NCBI GenBank assembly: GCA_051295955.1
Contig: JBPDWA010000002.1
Location: 62,001 to 126,000 of the forward strand
Reading direction: 5' to 3'
DNA: 64,000 bases
DNA from: Enterococcus faecalis_A
Lineage (GTDB): Bacteria; Bacillota; Bacilli; Lactobacillales; Enterococcaceae
How positions within the stretch are numbered: the stretch's first letter is position 1; the number at the start of each line of letters is the position of its first letter. Below, in pieces: positions 24,116-32,908 of the stretch. The notes beneath the pieces are model-generated. The model did no database searches, had not been told where the DNA came from, and saw nothing but the letters and a program-made list of their open reading frames with translations. The position numbers and the translations under genes were made by a program.

Positions 24116-26047
24116 ATGAAAAAAATCATTGCAATAACATCCTGCCCGGTGGGGATTGCCCATACATACATGGCGGCGGAAAATTTGGAGAAGGCAGGAA
24201 AAGAGCTAGGAGCTCAGGTGAAAGTTGAAACACATGGTTCAATCGGTGTTGAAAATGAATTAACCGCAAAAGATATCGAAGAAGCAACTGGGGTAATCAT
24301 TGCAGCGGATACTAAAATTGATCAATCACGATTTGACGGTAAACCACTGCTAACGGTTGGCGTGCAAGAAGGAATTCACCACGCAGATGAATTGATAAAA
24401 AATATTTTAGCAGGAAAAGCACCAGTGTTTAAAAGCACAGAGATAAATAGTGCTGTAGAAAATAAGAATGAATCAGAGAATTTAGGTAAAAAGATTTATA
24501 AGAGCTTAATGAATGGTGTTTCATACATGGTTCCATTCGTGGTTACAGGAGGATTATTGATTGCAATATCCTTAACATTAGGCGGAAAAACTACTCCGGC
24601 AGGAATCAAAATACCAGAAGGAACGATTTGGGCAACGATGAATAGTATTGGCACTATCGCAATGGGATTGATGGTTCCCATTTTATCTGCATTTATTGCG
24701 CAAAGTATAGCGGATCGTCCGGGGCTTGTGCCAGGCTTTGTCGGTGGGATGCTGGCTGCCAACGGGTCATTATATGGTAGTGATGCCAATGCCGGATTTT
24801 TAGGCGGAATCATTACTGGTTTTTTGGCAGGCTTTATCGCTTTAGGAATTAAAAAGATATCAGTGCCGAAAGCACTACAGTCAATTATGCCGATTATTAT
24901 CATTCCTGTTCTGGGTTCTTTGGTAGTTGGTTTGATATTCATTTACGTCATTGGCGGACCAGTTGCTTTCCTATTTAGTTCATTGACTAAATTGTTAGCA
25001 GGGATGCAAGGAGGAAGCGAAGTTATTTTAGCCATGATCTTAGGAGCAATGATTGCTTTTGATATGGGTGGACCTTTTAATAAAGTAGCTTTTTTGTTCG
25101 GATCTGGTTTGATTGCAGAGGGAAATTATTCGATTATGGGACCAATTGCTGTAGCAATTTGTATTCCTCCGTTAGCATTGGGAGTTGCGTCATTGATTTT
25201 GAAAACCAAGTTTACCAAAACAGAGCGAGAAGCTGGTAAAGCATCATTAGCAATGGGACTTTTCGGAATCACAGAAGGAGCAATTCCATTTGCTTCAACA
25301 GATCCGTTACGAGTTATTCCAAGTATTGTAGTGGGCGCTATGACAGGAAGTGTGATTGGGATGCTTTCAGGTGTCACAGACCATGTGGCACATGGCGGTC
25401 CCATCGTAGCAGTTTTAGGAGCAGTGGATCATGTTGCAATGTTTTTTGTTGCAGTTGCAAGTGGAATTATTGTGACGGTATTAATGTTGAGAATCTTAAA
25501 ACCAACAATACCAAATAGCGTGACTGCTTCAGCAAATGGTGCAGTTGCCACAGATTTATCAGTACCCCAAAAAAGTAATGACGATGTGACGTTTGATTCT
25601 ATTACTGATATTATGTCGAATGAAGCGATCATGTTAAATGAAGTAGCATCAACAAAAGAAGGTGTGATCGAGGATTCAATCCAATGTTTAGCCAAAACTG
25701 GAATGATTACTGATAAAGATGGCTTTAAAAAAGTTATTTACGCTAGAGAAAGTGAAAGTACAACAGGAATCGGCATGGGAGTTGCTATTCCCCATGGCAA
25801 ATCAACTTATGTCCTTAAGCCAACGCTCACTTTTGTGAGAAGTCAGGCTGGTGTGGATTGGAACTCTTTAGATGGCAAACCTGCACATTTGATTTTTATG
25901 ATCGCTGTTCCTGAAGACAGTCAGGGTGATACGCATTTGAAAATTTTGCAGCGTCTTTCACGCAAGTTGATGGATGATGACTTCCGTCAGGCATTGATGG
26001 AGGCACCGGATAAAGCGTCCGTTCACCAATTATTAAGCAAAATTTAA
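24116..26047 (+). CDS. PTS fructose/mannose-type permease, EIIB-EIIC-EIIA fusion (ManP-like)
   Basis: A phosphotransferase permease of about 643 residues that imports and phosphorylates a hexose. Domain order is B-C-A: EIIB with phospho-Cys in ITSCPVGIAHTYMAAE (residues 7-22), a ~340-residue EIIC with many TM helices and GITEGAIPFA, and EIIA with the phospho-His in GVAIPHGKS near residue 560. B. subtilis ManP has the same order and a very similar N-terminus; FruA usually has A-B-C. The ATG at 24116 is preferred over the GTG at 24107. The next gene is a PRD regulator like ManR, as in the manR-manP locus. Mannose is the best guess. Confidence 0.85.
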   Translation: MKKIIAITSCPVGIAHTYMAAENLEKAGKELGAQVKVETHGSIGVENELTAKDIEEATGVIIAADTKIDQSRFDGKPLLTVGVQEGIHHADELIKNILAGKAPVFKSTEINSAVENKNESENLGKKIYKSLMNGVSYMVPFVVTGGLLIAISLTLGGKTTPAGIKIPEGTIWATMNSIGTIAMGLMVPILSAFIAQSIADRPGLVPGFVGGMLAANGSLYGSDANAGFLGGIITGFLAGFIALGIKKISVPKALQSIMPIIIIPVLGSLVVGLIFIYVIGGPVAFLFSSLTKLLAGMQGGSEVILAMILGAMIAFDMGGPFNKVAFLFGSGLIAEGNYSIMGPIAVAICIPPLALGVASLILKTKFTKTEREAGKASLAMGLFGITEGAIPFASTDPLRVIPSIVVGAMTGSVIGMLSGVTDHVAHGGPIVAVLGAVDHVAMFFVAVASGIIVTVLMLRILKPTIPNSVTASANGAVATDLSVPQKSNDDVTFDSITDIMSNEAIMLNEVASTKEGVIEDSIQCLAKTGMITDKDGFKKVIYARESESTTGIGMGVAIPHGKSTYVLKPTLTFVRSQAGVDWNSLDGKPAHLIFMIAVPEDSQGDTHLKILQRLSRKLMDDDFRQALMEAPDKASVHQLLSKI

Positions 26048-26062
26048 CATAAGATGAAAAAT

Positions 26063-26108
26063 CGACTGTGATAAGCCATAATAGATGTATTATCATAGTC
26101 GTTTTTTT
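26063..26108 (+). terminator. terminator between PTS permease and its regulator
   Basis: CGACTGTGATAA (26063-26074) pairs with TTATCATAGTCG (26090-26101) with one mismatch, followed by seven T. Confidence 0.8.
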
Positions 26109-26134
26109 ATTTTGAAAGGGAGTTTCTGTCCGGT

Positions 26135-28057
26135 ATGAATCAGCGTCAACAATCTTTGGCCTATCAACTAATTGAAAATAACAATTATGTAACGATAAAA
26201 AAGCTAGCAGAGCAATTTCATGTTTCTGAAAGAACGATTCATAGTGATTTAAATACTATTGAAGCTTGGTTGATAACAAAACAGCTGTCATTGAAGATTG
26301 AAAGAAAAAAGGGAATCGGAATCTTGATCAATGGATTACCTCATGAAAAAGAACAACTAAAGCAAGTTCTCAATGAAGATTCACAAACTGAAGTAGATAA
26401 AAATCAGCTTCAACAATTATTGATTTTTCACTTACTTGTGGCAAAGGACAGACTCAGTCTCGAAGAACTAGCGGAAAAGTTATTTGTTGGGAAACGTACA
26501 ATTCATAAGGAATTGGTAGAGCTGCACAGCTTTTTTGAATACCATCATTTGCAGCTGGTATCTAAGACGAAGCTCGGAACTTTTCTTAAAGGTGACGAGC
26601 AAGAAAAAAGACAGCTACTTGTTAAAACATTACGACATATGCAAAAAGAAGATCCCCAAAGTCCTTCATTAAAAGAATTTTTTGCAAAAGACACAATAAA
26701 AGTTATTCACCACACGTTAAAAGATGTTTTTAATGAAAGTCATTTGGAACAACCGGCAGGATTATCCAGTGTAGAAATCCACATTTACTTTATGTTGGAG
26801 CGGATGAGACAATATCAGCATGTGAAATTAAGCAAAGATGAAAATGAATTAGTCGATCATACCCAAGAACAGCAGTTGAGCAGTCGGATTTTGGCCAAAC
26901 TAGCAAGTATCTATCCAATCGAGTTTTCTCCTGATGAAATAAATTATTTAGCTTTGCGTCTGGCCAATCTTTTCACAAAATCACAAGCAAACACACGGTT
27001 TCAAGAAAAGTCTCGCCTACTTGCCAATCACTTGATTGAACAAGTTGAACAATTTTTAGGCTACTCATTGAAAGAAGATCAGCAGCTGAAACAAAATTTA
27101 AGCTCTCATTTATCCTCCACTTATTTTCGTCTTAATTGCGGCCTGCAGATGTTTAATCCATTAACGAAAAATGTGTTTAGTACCTACACACAGCTTTTCT
27201 TAGTCTTACAGTTGATTTTAGAAGATTATTTCGAAGGAGAAGACTTTTATGTGCCGCAAGCTGAGACAGCCTATTTAACGATTCATTTTCAAGCTGCTAT
27301 TGAGCGGCATCAGCATCAGAAAAGTCGGAGATACCGAACCGTTTTAATCAGTGAATATTCCAAGGCAATGGCTGTTTTTTTGGAAGCAAGGCTGAACAGA
27401 GAGCTTCCTGAATTAATGATTATGGATTTAGTTGAGTATAAACCGGAGTTAGAAAAAATGGAGCTTTCGTCTGTTGATTTTATCATAGCTACATTACCAT
27501 TTAAACATACTAGTATTCCCGTTATTGAGATCTCACCAATGATTACAGAAACTGATTTAGCTTATGTAACAAAATACATGCTAGAGCACGTGCCTACTAA
27601 AAAGAAAAAGTCGTTTGATTTAGCTAATTTCACCCATCCATTTTTGATTTTTCCGCATTTAAATTTGACTGATACAGCAGAAATTTTACATTTTATGGGA
27701 AGTGTTTTGGTGGAACATCACTATGTTTTACCGGAGTTCATTGATTCTATTGTAGAAAGAGACCGTCATTCCAGTACTAGGGTAGCGCCGTTTGTGACAA
27801 TTCCCCATGGCAATCCCATGTATGTTCGACATTCGATGATTGCTATTGCGACAATGAAAAAGCCAGTGGTATGGCATGGTGAAAAGATTCAAATCGTAAT
27901 GTTATTAGCAATAACAAAAAATGATTTAAAAAATCCGGAATTCAAAAAGATTTTTTCGGTTATTCATTATTTGGAAAAACAGCCAGAACAGATGACCCAG
28001 TTGATTCAATCCAAACACCCACTGGAAATTTTAACTTTGTTATCCAGTTATGAATAA
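26135..28057 (+). CDS. PRD-containing transcriptional activator with EIIB- and EIIA-like domains (ManR/LicR type)
   Basis: A 640-residue regulator. HTH_11 at the N-terminus (KLAEQFHVSERTIHSDLNTI), a second HTH (LAEKLFVGKRTIHKEL), two PTS regulation domains, a degenerate EIIB-like segment, and a C-terminal EIIA with VTIPHGNPMYV. Such regulators sense sugar flux through phosphorylation and activate the adjacent PTS operon. It lies 87 nt behind the PTS gene, separated by a terminator. AAGGGAG is somewhat far (about 13 nt) from the ATG. Confidence 0.87.
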   Translation: MNQRQQSLAYQLIENNNYVTIKKLAEQFHVSERTIHSDLNTIEAWLITKQLSLKIERKKGIGILINGLPHEKEQLKQVLNEDSQTEVDKNQLQQLLIFHLLVAKDRLSLEELAEKLFVGKRTIHKELVELHSFFEYHHLQLVSKTKLGTFLKGDEQEKRQLLVKTLRHMQKEDPQSPSLKEFFAKDTIKVIHHTLKDVFNESHLEQPAGLSSVEIHIYFMLERMRQYQHVKLSKDENELVDHTQEQQLSSRILAKLASIYPIEFSPDEINYLALRLANLFTKSQANTRFQEKSRLLANHLIEQVEQFLGYSLKEDQQLKQNLSSHLSSTYFRLNCGLQMFNPLTKNVFSTYTQLFLVLQLILEDYFEGEDFYVPQAETAYLTIHFQAAIERHQHQKSRRYRTVLISEYSKAMAVFLEARLNRELPELMIMDLVEYKPELEKMELSSVDFIIATLPFKHTSIPVIEISPMITETDLAYVTKYMLEHVPTKKKKSFDLANFTHPFLIFPHLNLTDTAEILHFMGSVLVEHHYVLPEFIDSIVERDRHSSTRVAPFVTIPHGNPMYVRHSMIAIATMKKPVVWHGEKIQIVMLLAITKNDLKNPEFKKIFSVIHYLEKQPEQMTQLIQSKHPLEILTLLSSYE

Positions 28058-28712
28058 ATGGGCTTAAAAAAATGGAGCACAGATCAAGAGACTTTTAAAG
28101 TGCCGGCTAGATTGACGAAGATAAAAAGAAGTAGTTTGAAATGATCATAGGAAGCTGGCTTAATAAGTCAAATTGCCAGCATTGCGAATTTTTTTAATTT
28201 CTGCTTAATTAGGCGTGTACATCGATTAGATATAGATGGTCACTGCATCAGTTTTCGTTTTAAAGATCAACGTAGACAACTTAAAAAGAGCAGCTACTAA
28301 TTATAAAGCAAATGTGCTGAACATCATAGGAACAACTTTAATAAATAGTTATTAATAGAGCCAAAATAAAAATAACTGTATTGTTATATAAAAAAAGCTA
28401 CCGATGGGCTCGGGGCTTTTTTTCTTTCTCTTGAAGAATCAAGCAGTTAGGGGCTCATAAAATAGCTTGCGCAGCCCTTTTTAATATTATTTATCATTAA
28501 TCAAAATCGCTTTATCTTTTTAAACAGAAAAACAAGAAAAATTTAACCAAAAATACATATACTAGCGGTATGTCACTATTTTTCTTTTGGCAAAAGTGTA
28601 GCTCAAAAGAATAAAAAGTTCAATAGTTTTCATTAATAAAATAGTTTTTTTCTTAATCTTAACTAGCGAAAATTCTACTTTTTATCATAGTGGTTTTTTT
28701 AATATTTTTTAA
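28058..28712. other. long gap before the integrase, with terminator-like hairpins
   Basis: No supported CDS in 650 nt. A terminator-like hairpin (AAAAAAAGC ... GGCTTTTTTT) lies at about 28388-28424, and a weaker one (GGGCT / AGCCC plus T run) at 28451-28486. The rest is AT-rich without recognisable content. Confidence 0.45.
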
Positions 28713-28732
28713 CCGTCAAAATAAACCGTCAA
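28713..28732. repeat. paired CCGTCAA repeat upstream of the integrase
   Basis: Two CCGTCAA heptamers start 13 bp apart (28713 and 28726), just before the integrase RBS. The same arrangement occurs at 29948-29967 on the other side of the gene. Confidence 0.7.
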
Positions 28733-28757
28733 ATTATGGAGAGGAGCTTGTTATTTT

Positions 28758-29879
28758 ATGCCGCGAAAAGGATTAAATATTTATAAGCGCAAAGATGGAC
28801 GTTGGGAGGGCCGTTATCCTCTGGGTAGAAAGTCAAACGGTCGCATACGTTACGGATATATTTATGGAAAAGATTATACTGAGGTAAAAGAGCAGCTGCT
28901 TCAGCTCCGCAAACATTCGATAAATTCACTTCATTATCAAAGTGCTGGAGCTATCACTTATCAACAATGGAGTAGCCAATGGTTGAATGATATCGAGCAG
29001 ACTGTCAAAATGTCGACGTTTGCAGGTTACAACTATAAGATTAGACATTATTTTTGGCCGCACTTAGGTGCTTGCCCTTTGTATCAGATCACCAGTCAAA
29101 TGATCCAAACGATGATTGATGAATGGCTAGAGCACCAAATCTCTGTTAGCAGTATCAAACTTTTTATGACGCTGCTTCAAAAGACATTGAGTAATGCGGT
29201 AGAAAAGGGATTGATCGAAACCAGTCCTTGTACCGAGGTGATTTTTCCAAAATTTCAAAAGCCAAGAATAAGAGCCCTATCTTTGACGGAACAAAAACGT
29301 TTAGAACAGGTGATTGAAGGTGACGGTCACCCGAAAGCTATATCGGTTTTAATGGCGCTGCATACGGGGATGCGTATTGGAGAAATTGCGGCTTTAAAAT
29401 GGCAAAATGTTCGATTTGATCAAAATATCCTTGTAATTGAAAGCACCTATCAGCGGCTACCAGCTTCCCACACTAATCAAACAATTTTACATTACGCTGG
29501 TGCGAAAAGTTCTTCTTCTCACCGGGTTATTCCTATGTCGGCAAAACTGCGTCAAGAATTAATCCAACTATCTGAAAGCAGAACAGGTGTTTATGTTTTT
29601 GCCAGTAAGAAAGGGCCGTGTGAACCTCGCTTATTGACATATCACTTTCATCGAATTCGTGAAAAAGCACAGTTGGGCAAGGTACATTTTCATCAACTGC
29701 GCCACACTTTTGCTACCAGATGTCTGGAAAGTGGTGCAGACATTGCCTCAGTGAGTGCCCTTTTAGGTCATGCTTCAACGCAAATGACGTTGGATATTTA
29801 TGCTGATTCATTGCTGGAACAGCGTATTTGTGCTATTGAAGCGATGGAACAAGCTTTAATGATAGAAAAACCTAACTAA
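28758..29879 (+). CDS. tyrosine recombinase / integrase
   Basis: A 373-residue phage-type integrase. The N-terminal arm-binding domain is AP2-like (MPRKGLNIYKRKDGRWEGRY), followed by a SAM-like core-binding domain (about residues 70-165) and the catalytic domain. Active-site residues seen: Arg in TGMRIGEIAALKW, HQLRHTFATR (His and Arg), LLGHASTQMTLDIYAD (His and nucleophile Tyr). GGAGAGG precedes the ATG. No excisionase, repressor or phage genes are adjacent. It sits between CCGTCA repeat pairs and immediately upstream of a WxL operon in the same direction. Confidence 0.9.
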   Translation: MPRKGLNIYKRKDGRWEGRYPLGRKSNGRIRYGYIYGKDYTEVKEQLLQLRKHSINSLHYQSAGAITYQQWSSQWLNDIEQTVKMSTFAGYNYKIRHYFWPHLGACPLYQITSQMIQTMIDEWLEHQISVSSIKLFMTLLQKTLSNAVEKGLIETSPCTEVIFPKFQKPRIRALSLTEQKRLEQVIEGDGHPKAISVLMALHTGMRIGEIAALKWQNVRFDQNILVIESTYQRLPASHTNQTILHYAGAKSSSSHRVIPMSAKLRQELIQLSESRTGVYVFASKKGPCEPRLLTYHFHRIREKAQLGKVHFHQLRHTFATRCLESGADIASVSALLGHASTQMTLDIYADSLLEQRICAIEAMEQALMIEKPN

Positions 29880-29947
29880 GGTACATTGCTTCGGTCGTTT
29901 AAATTGAAAAATGAATGTTATTTTATTTTTCGGCTTTTTTTAATACG

Positions 29948-29967
29948 CCGTCAAGTAAAACCGTCAG
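29948..29967. repeat. paired CCGTCA repeat downstream of the integrase
   Basis: CCGTCAA at 29948 and CCGTCAG at 29961, again 13 bp apart; 16 of 20 positions match the upstream pair and it has the same orientation. The T-rich block before it also resembles the one before the upstream pair. Confidence 0.7.
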
Positions 29968-30102
29968 AGCTTAAGGTACTGGTATAACAAGGGAAGACCG
30001 TGTTTTCTTGTTTTTCTGTTTAAAAAGATAGCTAAAATTAATATATATTTTTAATTCTTTTGGATTTGGAAGTCACTGTCAAGGTTAAAGGAGGAGAAAT
30101 CT

Positions 30103-31983
30103 GTGAAAAGAGGTTTACTAAAGCTATTTTTATTTTTACTGATCGTCATTTCATGTAGCGTGACGACTAAAGCTGAAGAATACGGCAGTGTTCATGTTTC
30201 AACATTGACCGAATTAAAAGCAGCACTTAACAATCCCTTAGCTCAAGTGATTTATTTAGATCAAGATATTGATTTTCCTAATAACGCAACCAGTGATGTG
30301 CCAGTTGACCGCTCAGTTACAATTGATGGTCAAAATCACGTAATTACAAATGCCGGAGCCGGAATTGCCACGTACGGGTTTCACTTTAGTACCAATAATA
30401 TTGATCTGACCTTCCGCAATGTGAAGTTTGGCGATCAAGCCACTAACAGAAGTTTTAGCAATTATTGGGGGATTGCTTACGGGGCTGTAACTGGACAAAA
30501 CCAAACGATCAATGTCGAGAATGTTTCTTACTATTCTAATTATTTTGGACAGCCGTTTTTCTTGCCAAACGCAACCGATAAGATCACTTTTAGCGGTAAT
30601 AATACTTTTACACAAGATTCTGGAGTAGGTACGCAAGAATGGGCGGAAGCCTCTAACTTTTTATTTAAATCAGGAAGTAATACTGTAATCAATCATCAAA
30701 CTTCCGAAGCAGGCGGTTTTATTTGGTCTACCTCATCATTAAATTTTACCTTAGAAGATGATGCAAAGGTAGATATTTCAACCAATCATTACTTTTCCTG
30801 GTCAGATCAGATAGCGAATAATCTCACTGTTGGCAAGAATTCACAGTTGAAAATTCAACAAACGAATCCTAGTAAAGGAACTTTTTCTCAGCGGATAGAC
30901 GGTAAATACAACATTGAAGCCAAAGAAAACAGTCGTCTGGAAATCATAACGCCCAAAGCCTCTAGGTTTAATGGTGGAACCATTACTTTACAACCGGGAG
31001 CAGTCGGCATCTTCCATACTAACGATAGCAGTTTTTTTAATAGAATCAGTCAAGGACCAATTTTTCAGCTGAATAACCCTAAAAACGTAACGTTTCAAGC
31101 TGATACACAAAGCAACGATAATCCAATCGGCTTGAATAGTAACGAGAATCTAAAATTTAGTCCTTTTACTCCTGGAATAGCTGGCTTAGGTATTTATGTG
31201 AATGATTCGCAGATCGATTTGCAAACACAGCCGTACTCTTGGTCGGTTGGGTCAGACATTAGCCGTGACAACTGGGACTTCTCGATCACGCAAAAAGCAA
31301 TTTTCCACGCTGCTCAAAAGATTGCAATTAGCGCTTTAGGAAAAATAGATTTTGATGGCAATGGCGGTACACCAGCTGCCCAAGAAAAAACTGGATTAAT
31401 TGGTGCGAATGTCAACATTGCCGATCTCAATGTTGACACACCTCACAAAGAGTACTCAACTTTTGCAGGCTGGAGCACGGAAAAAGATAACTTCAATACA
31501 AAAGTTGATACGGTAGTTCCTAATTATGAAGGCGTAACTTTATACGCTTTATGGATAGCTAATTCTGTTGCCTTAAAAAAAGTGGATGATTTCTCTTTTG
31601 GCAGCCAAGTAATCAACGGACACAATCAAGCAACAGCCACTGCGGAAGTAGCAATTTCAGATCATTTAAATGCTGCGGATTCTGGCGGCTGGCAATTGCT
31701 GGCAAAATACGACGCCAAAGATCAGGCTACGCAAAAATGGCTGGCAAACGATTTGAGTGTGACCTTTAAACCCATTGCGCGCCAGAGTTTTGTTAAAACA
31801 CCAGACGTAACAACCTTAACATCGGACTTTCAGCTTGTTGCTCAAGTGACGGACGAAAAGCAAAAAGGAAGCCAAACGGAACAAACAATTGCTTTAAATC
31901 CGACGCTATCAGCTCCAGCAAAAGTACAAGTCGGTTCTTATCAAGCCACCATTAATTGGTCGCTTGTTAAAAGTCCGACTTAA
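30103..31983 (+). CDS. large WxL-domain surface protein with beta-helix and InlB-type repeat
   Basis: A 626-residue secreted protein. The signal peptide spans about residues 1-25 (cleavage near TKA-EE). Residues ~30-400 look like a right-handed beta-helix / pectate-lyase-like adhesion fold (VTIDGQNHVITNAGAG, then regular T-F-x-N repeats). An InlB_B-type repeat lies near 414-486 (YSTFAGWSTE ... VTLYALW). The C-terminal WxL domain has both motifs, WQL near residue 530 and WSL near 619. WxL domains bind the cell wall non-covalently. GTG start with AGGAGG. First gene of a four-gene WxL operon; probably a host- or surface-binding adhesin. Confidence 0.85.
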   Translation: MKRGLLKLFLFLLIVISCSVTTKAEEYGSVHVSTLTELKAALNNPLAQVIYLDQDIDFPNNATSDVPVDRSVTIDGQNHVITNAGAGIATYGFHFSTNNIDLTFRNVKFGDQATNRSFSNYWGIAYGAVTGQNQTINVENVSYYSNYFGQPFFLPNATDKITFSGNNTFTQDSGVGTQEWAEASNFLFKSGSNTVINHQTSEAGGFIWSTSSLNFTLEDDAKVDISTNHYFSWSDQIANNLTVGKNSQLKIQQTNPSKGTFSQRIDGKYNIEAKENSRLEIITPKASRFNGGTITLQPGAVGIFHTNDSSFFNRISQGPIFQLNNPKNVTFQADTQSNDNPIGLNSNENLKFSPFTPGIAGLGIYVNDSQIDLQTQPYSWSVGSDISRDNWDFSITQKAIFHAAQKIAISALGKIDFDGNGGTPAAQEKTGLIGANVNIADLNVDTPHKEYSTFAGWSTEKDNFNTKVDTVVPNYEGVTLYALWIANSVALKKVDDFSFGSQVINGHNQATATAEVAISDHLNAADSGGWQLLAKYDAKDQATQKWLANDLSVTFKPIARQSFVKTPDVTTLTSDFQLVAQVTDEKQKGSQTEQTIALNPTLSAPAKVQVGSYQATINWSLVKSPT

Positions 31984-32000
31984 AAAGGGGGGAAGCAAAA

Positions 32001-32306
32001 ATGAAACACAAACGATTGACCTTGCTTTACATCAGTTTATTGCTGGGGGCTTTTTCTTCTAAAGCTAGTGCAGCCGAGCAAACAGCTCAAACGCCGGTTG
32101 GCATAACGATTACTCAGTCAGAAATTGTCCCAACGCCAAATCAAATTGTACCGATGAATCAAGATCAGTGCCGTAGCAGGGATCGTCCGGCAACTCTTCC
32201 GCGAACAAATGAAGAACGTCTGCCTTTTTTATCTGTTCTAGGAAGTTTAATGTTGGCGACTGCTGCAATTATTATAAAAAAGAAAGAAGGAAGCAAGTAT
32301 GAATAA
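32001..32306 (+). CDS. small sortase-anchored-like protein of the WxL operon, variant LPRTN motif
   Basis: A 101-residue protein with a signal peptide (about 1-25, cleavage near ASA-AE), a short Pro/Gln-rich linker, and a sortase-type C-terminus: LPRTNEERLPFLSVLGSLML, then KKKEG. Small LPxTG proteins are standard partners in WxL operons. Here the fifth motif residue is Asn instead of Gly, which may prevent or alter sorting. GGGGGGA-type RBS upstream. The stop overlaps the start of the next gene by 8 nt. Confidence 0.75.
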   Translation: MKHKRLTLLYISLLLGAFSSKASAAEQTAQTPVGITITQSEIVPTPNQIVPMNQDQCRSRDRPATLPRTNEERLPFLSVLGSLMLATAAIIIKKKEGSKYE

Positions 32307-32859
32307 AAAATCATTAGCTACCATTGTTTCATTGGGATTATTAACGAGTGTTAGTGCTGGCGTGCTGCCAAAAGCGGCTCACGCAGAAGACCAAACGAGC
32401 GCCAACACGAATTCTTCAGTTACATTTACTAGCGGAGGGCTAAATATCAGTGATGCACCAAAGGCGATTGATTTTGGTTCACATTCTTTGACAGGTAAAG
32501 CGCAAAGCTATTCAGAAACAACCCCTTCATCTCTGTCGGTCGGTGATTATCGCGGACAGTCTTCTGAAGGGTGGCAACTAAATGCAAAACTACAAACAGC
32601 TGATTTCCATGGAATGTCGCTTTCAATTCATCCAACCGGTGCCGCAGGAACTACAGACTATGCAACATTTACTACACAAACGTTAAATGGTTCTGAAGCT
32701 CCGATTGCTAAAGTAACACCGGAAAATGTAAGCAAAGAAAAACCGGACACTACCTTTACTTTAGGCGCTAAAATAGATATTCCAGAAAATACACCACTAA
32801 ATGCACAAACCTATACCAATACCATTCAGTGGAACTTAGTCACAGTACCAACCGCTTAA
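32299..32859 (+). CDS. WxL-domain cell-surface protein
   Basis: A 186-residue secreted WxL protein consisting of little more than the domain. The signal peptide ends near AHA-ED (residue 30). Paired motifs are GWQLNAKL and QWNLVTVP near the C-terminus, with the usual spacing rich in Thr, Ala and Asn. It is expected to bind peptidoglycan and interact with the DUF916/DUF3324 protein encoded next. The ATG lies behind AAGAAGGAAG and overlaps the upstream gene. Family members contribute to adhesion and bile or stress tolerance in enterococci; the specific role here is unknown. Confidence 0.9.
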   Translation: MNKKSLATIVSLGLLTSVSAGVLPKAAHAEDQTSANTNSSVTFTSGGLNISDAPKAIDFGSHSLTGKAQSYSETTPSSLSVGDYRGQSSEGWQLNAKLQTADFHGMSLSIHPTGAAGTTDYATFTTQTLNGSEAPIAKVTPENVSKEKPDTTFTLGAKIDIPENTPLNAQTYTNTIQWNLVTVPTA

Positions 32860-32908
32860 AGTAGTTTGGTGGTTTTAAACGTCACTAAGAGAAAGAGAGG
32901 CGAATCTT

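Noticed and set aside
24496..25695. Long minus-strand open frames opposite the PTS gene (148, 92 and 88 codons)
   Set aside because: They are antisense shadows of the EIIC and linker coding sequence, with no RBS and Pro/Ile/Asn-rich nonsense composition.
28713..29967. CRISPR-like reading of the CCGTCAA repeats
   Set aside because: Only two heptamers per side with 6-nt spacing; no repeat-spacer array and no cas genes.
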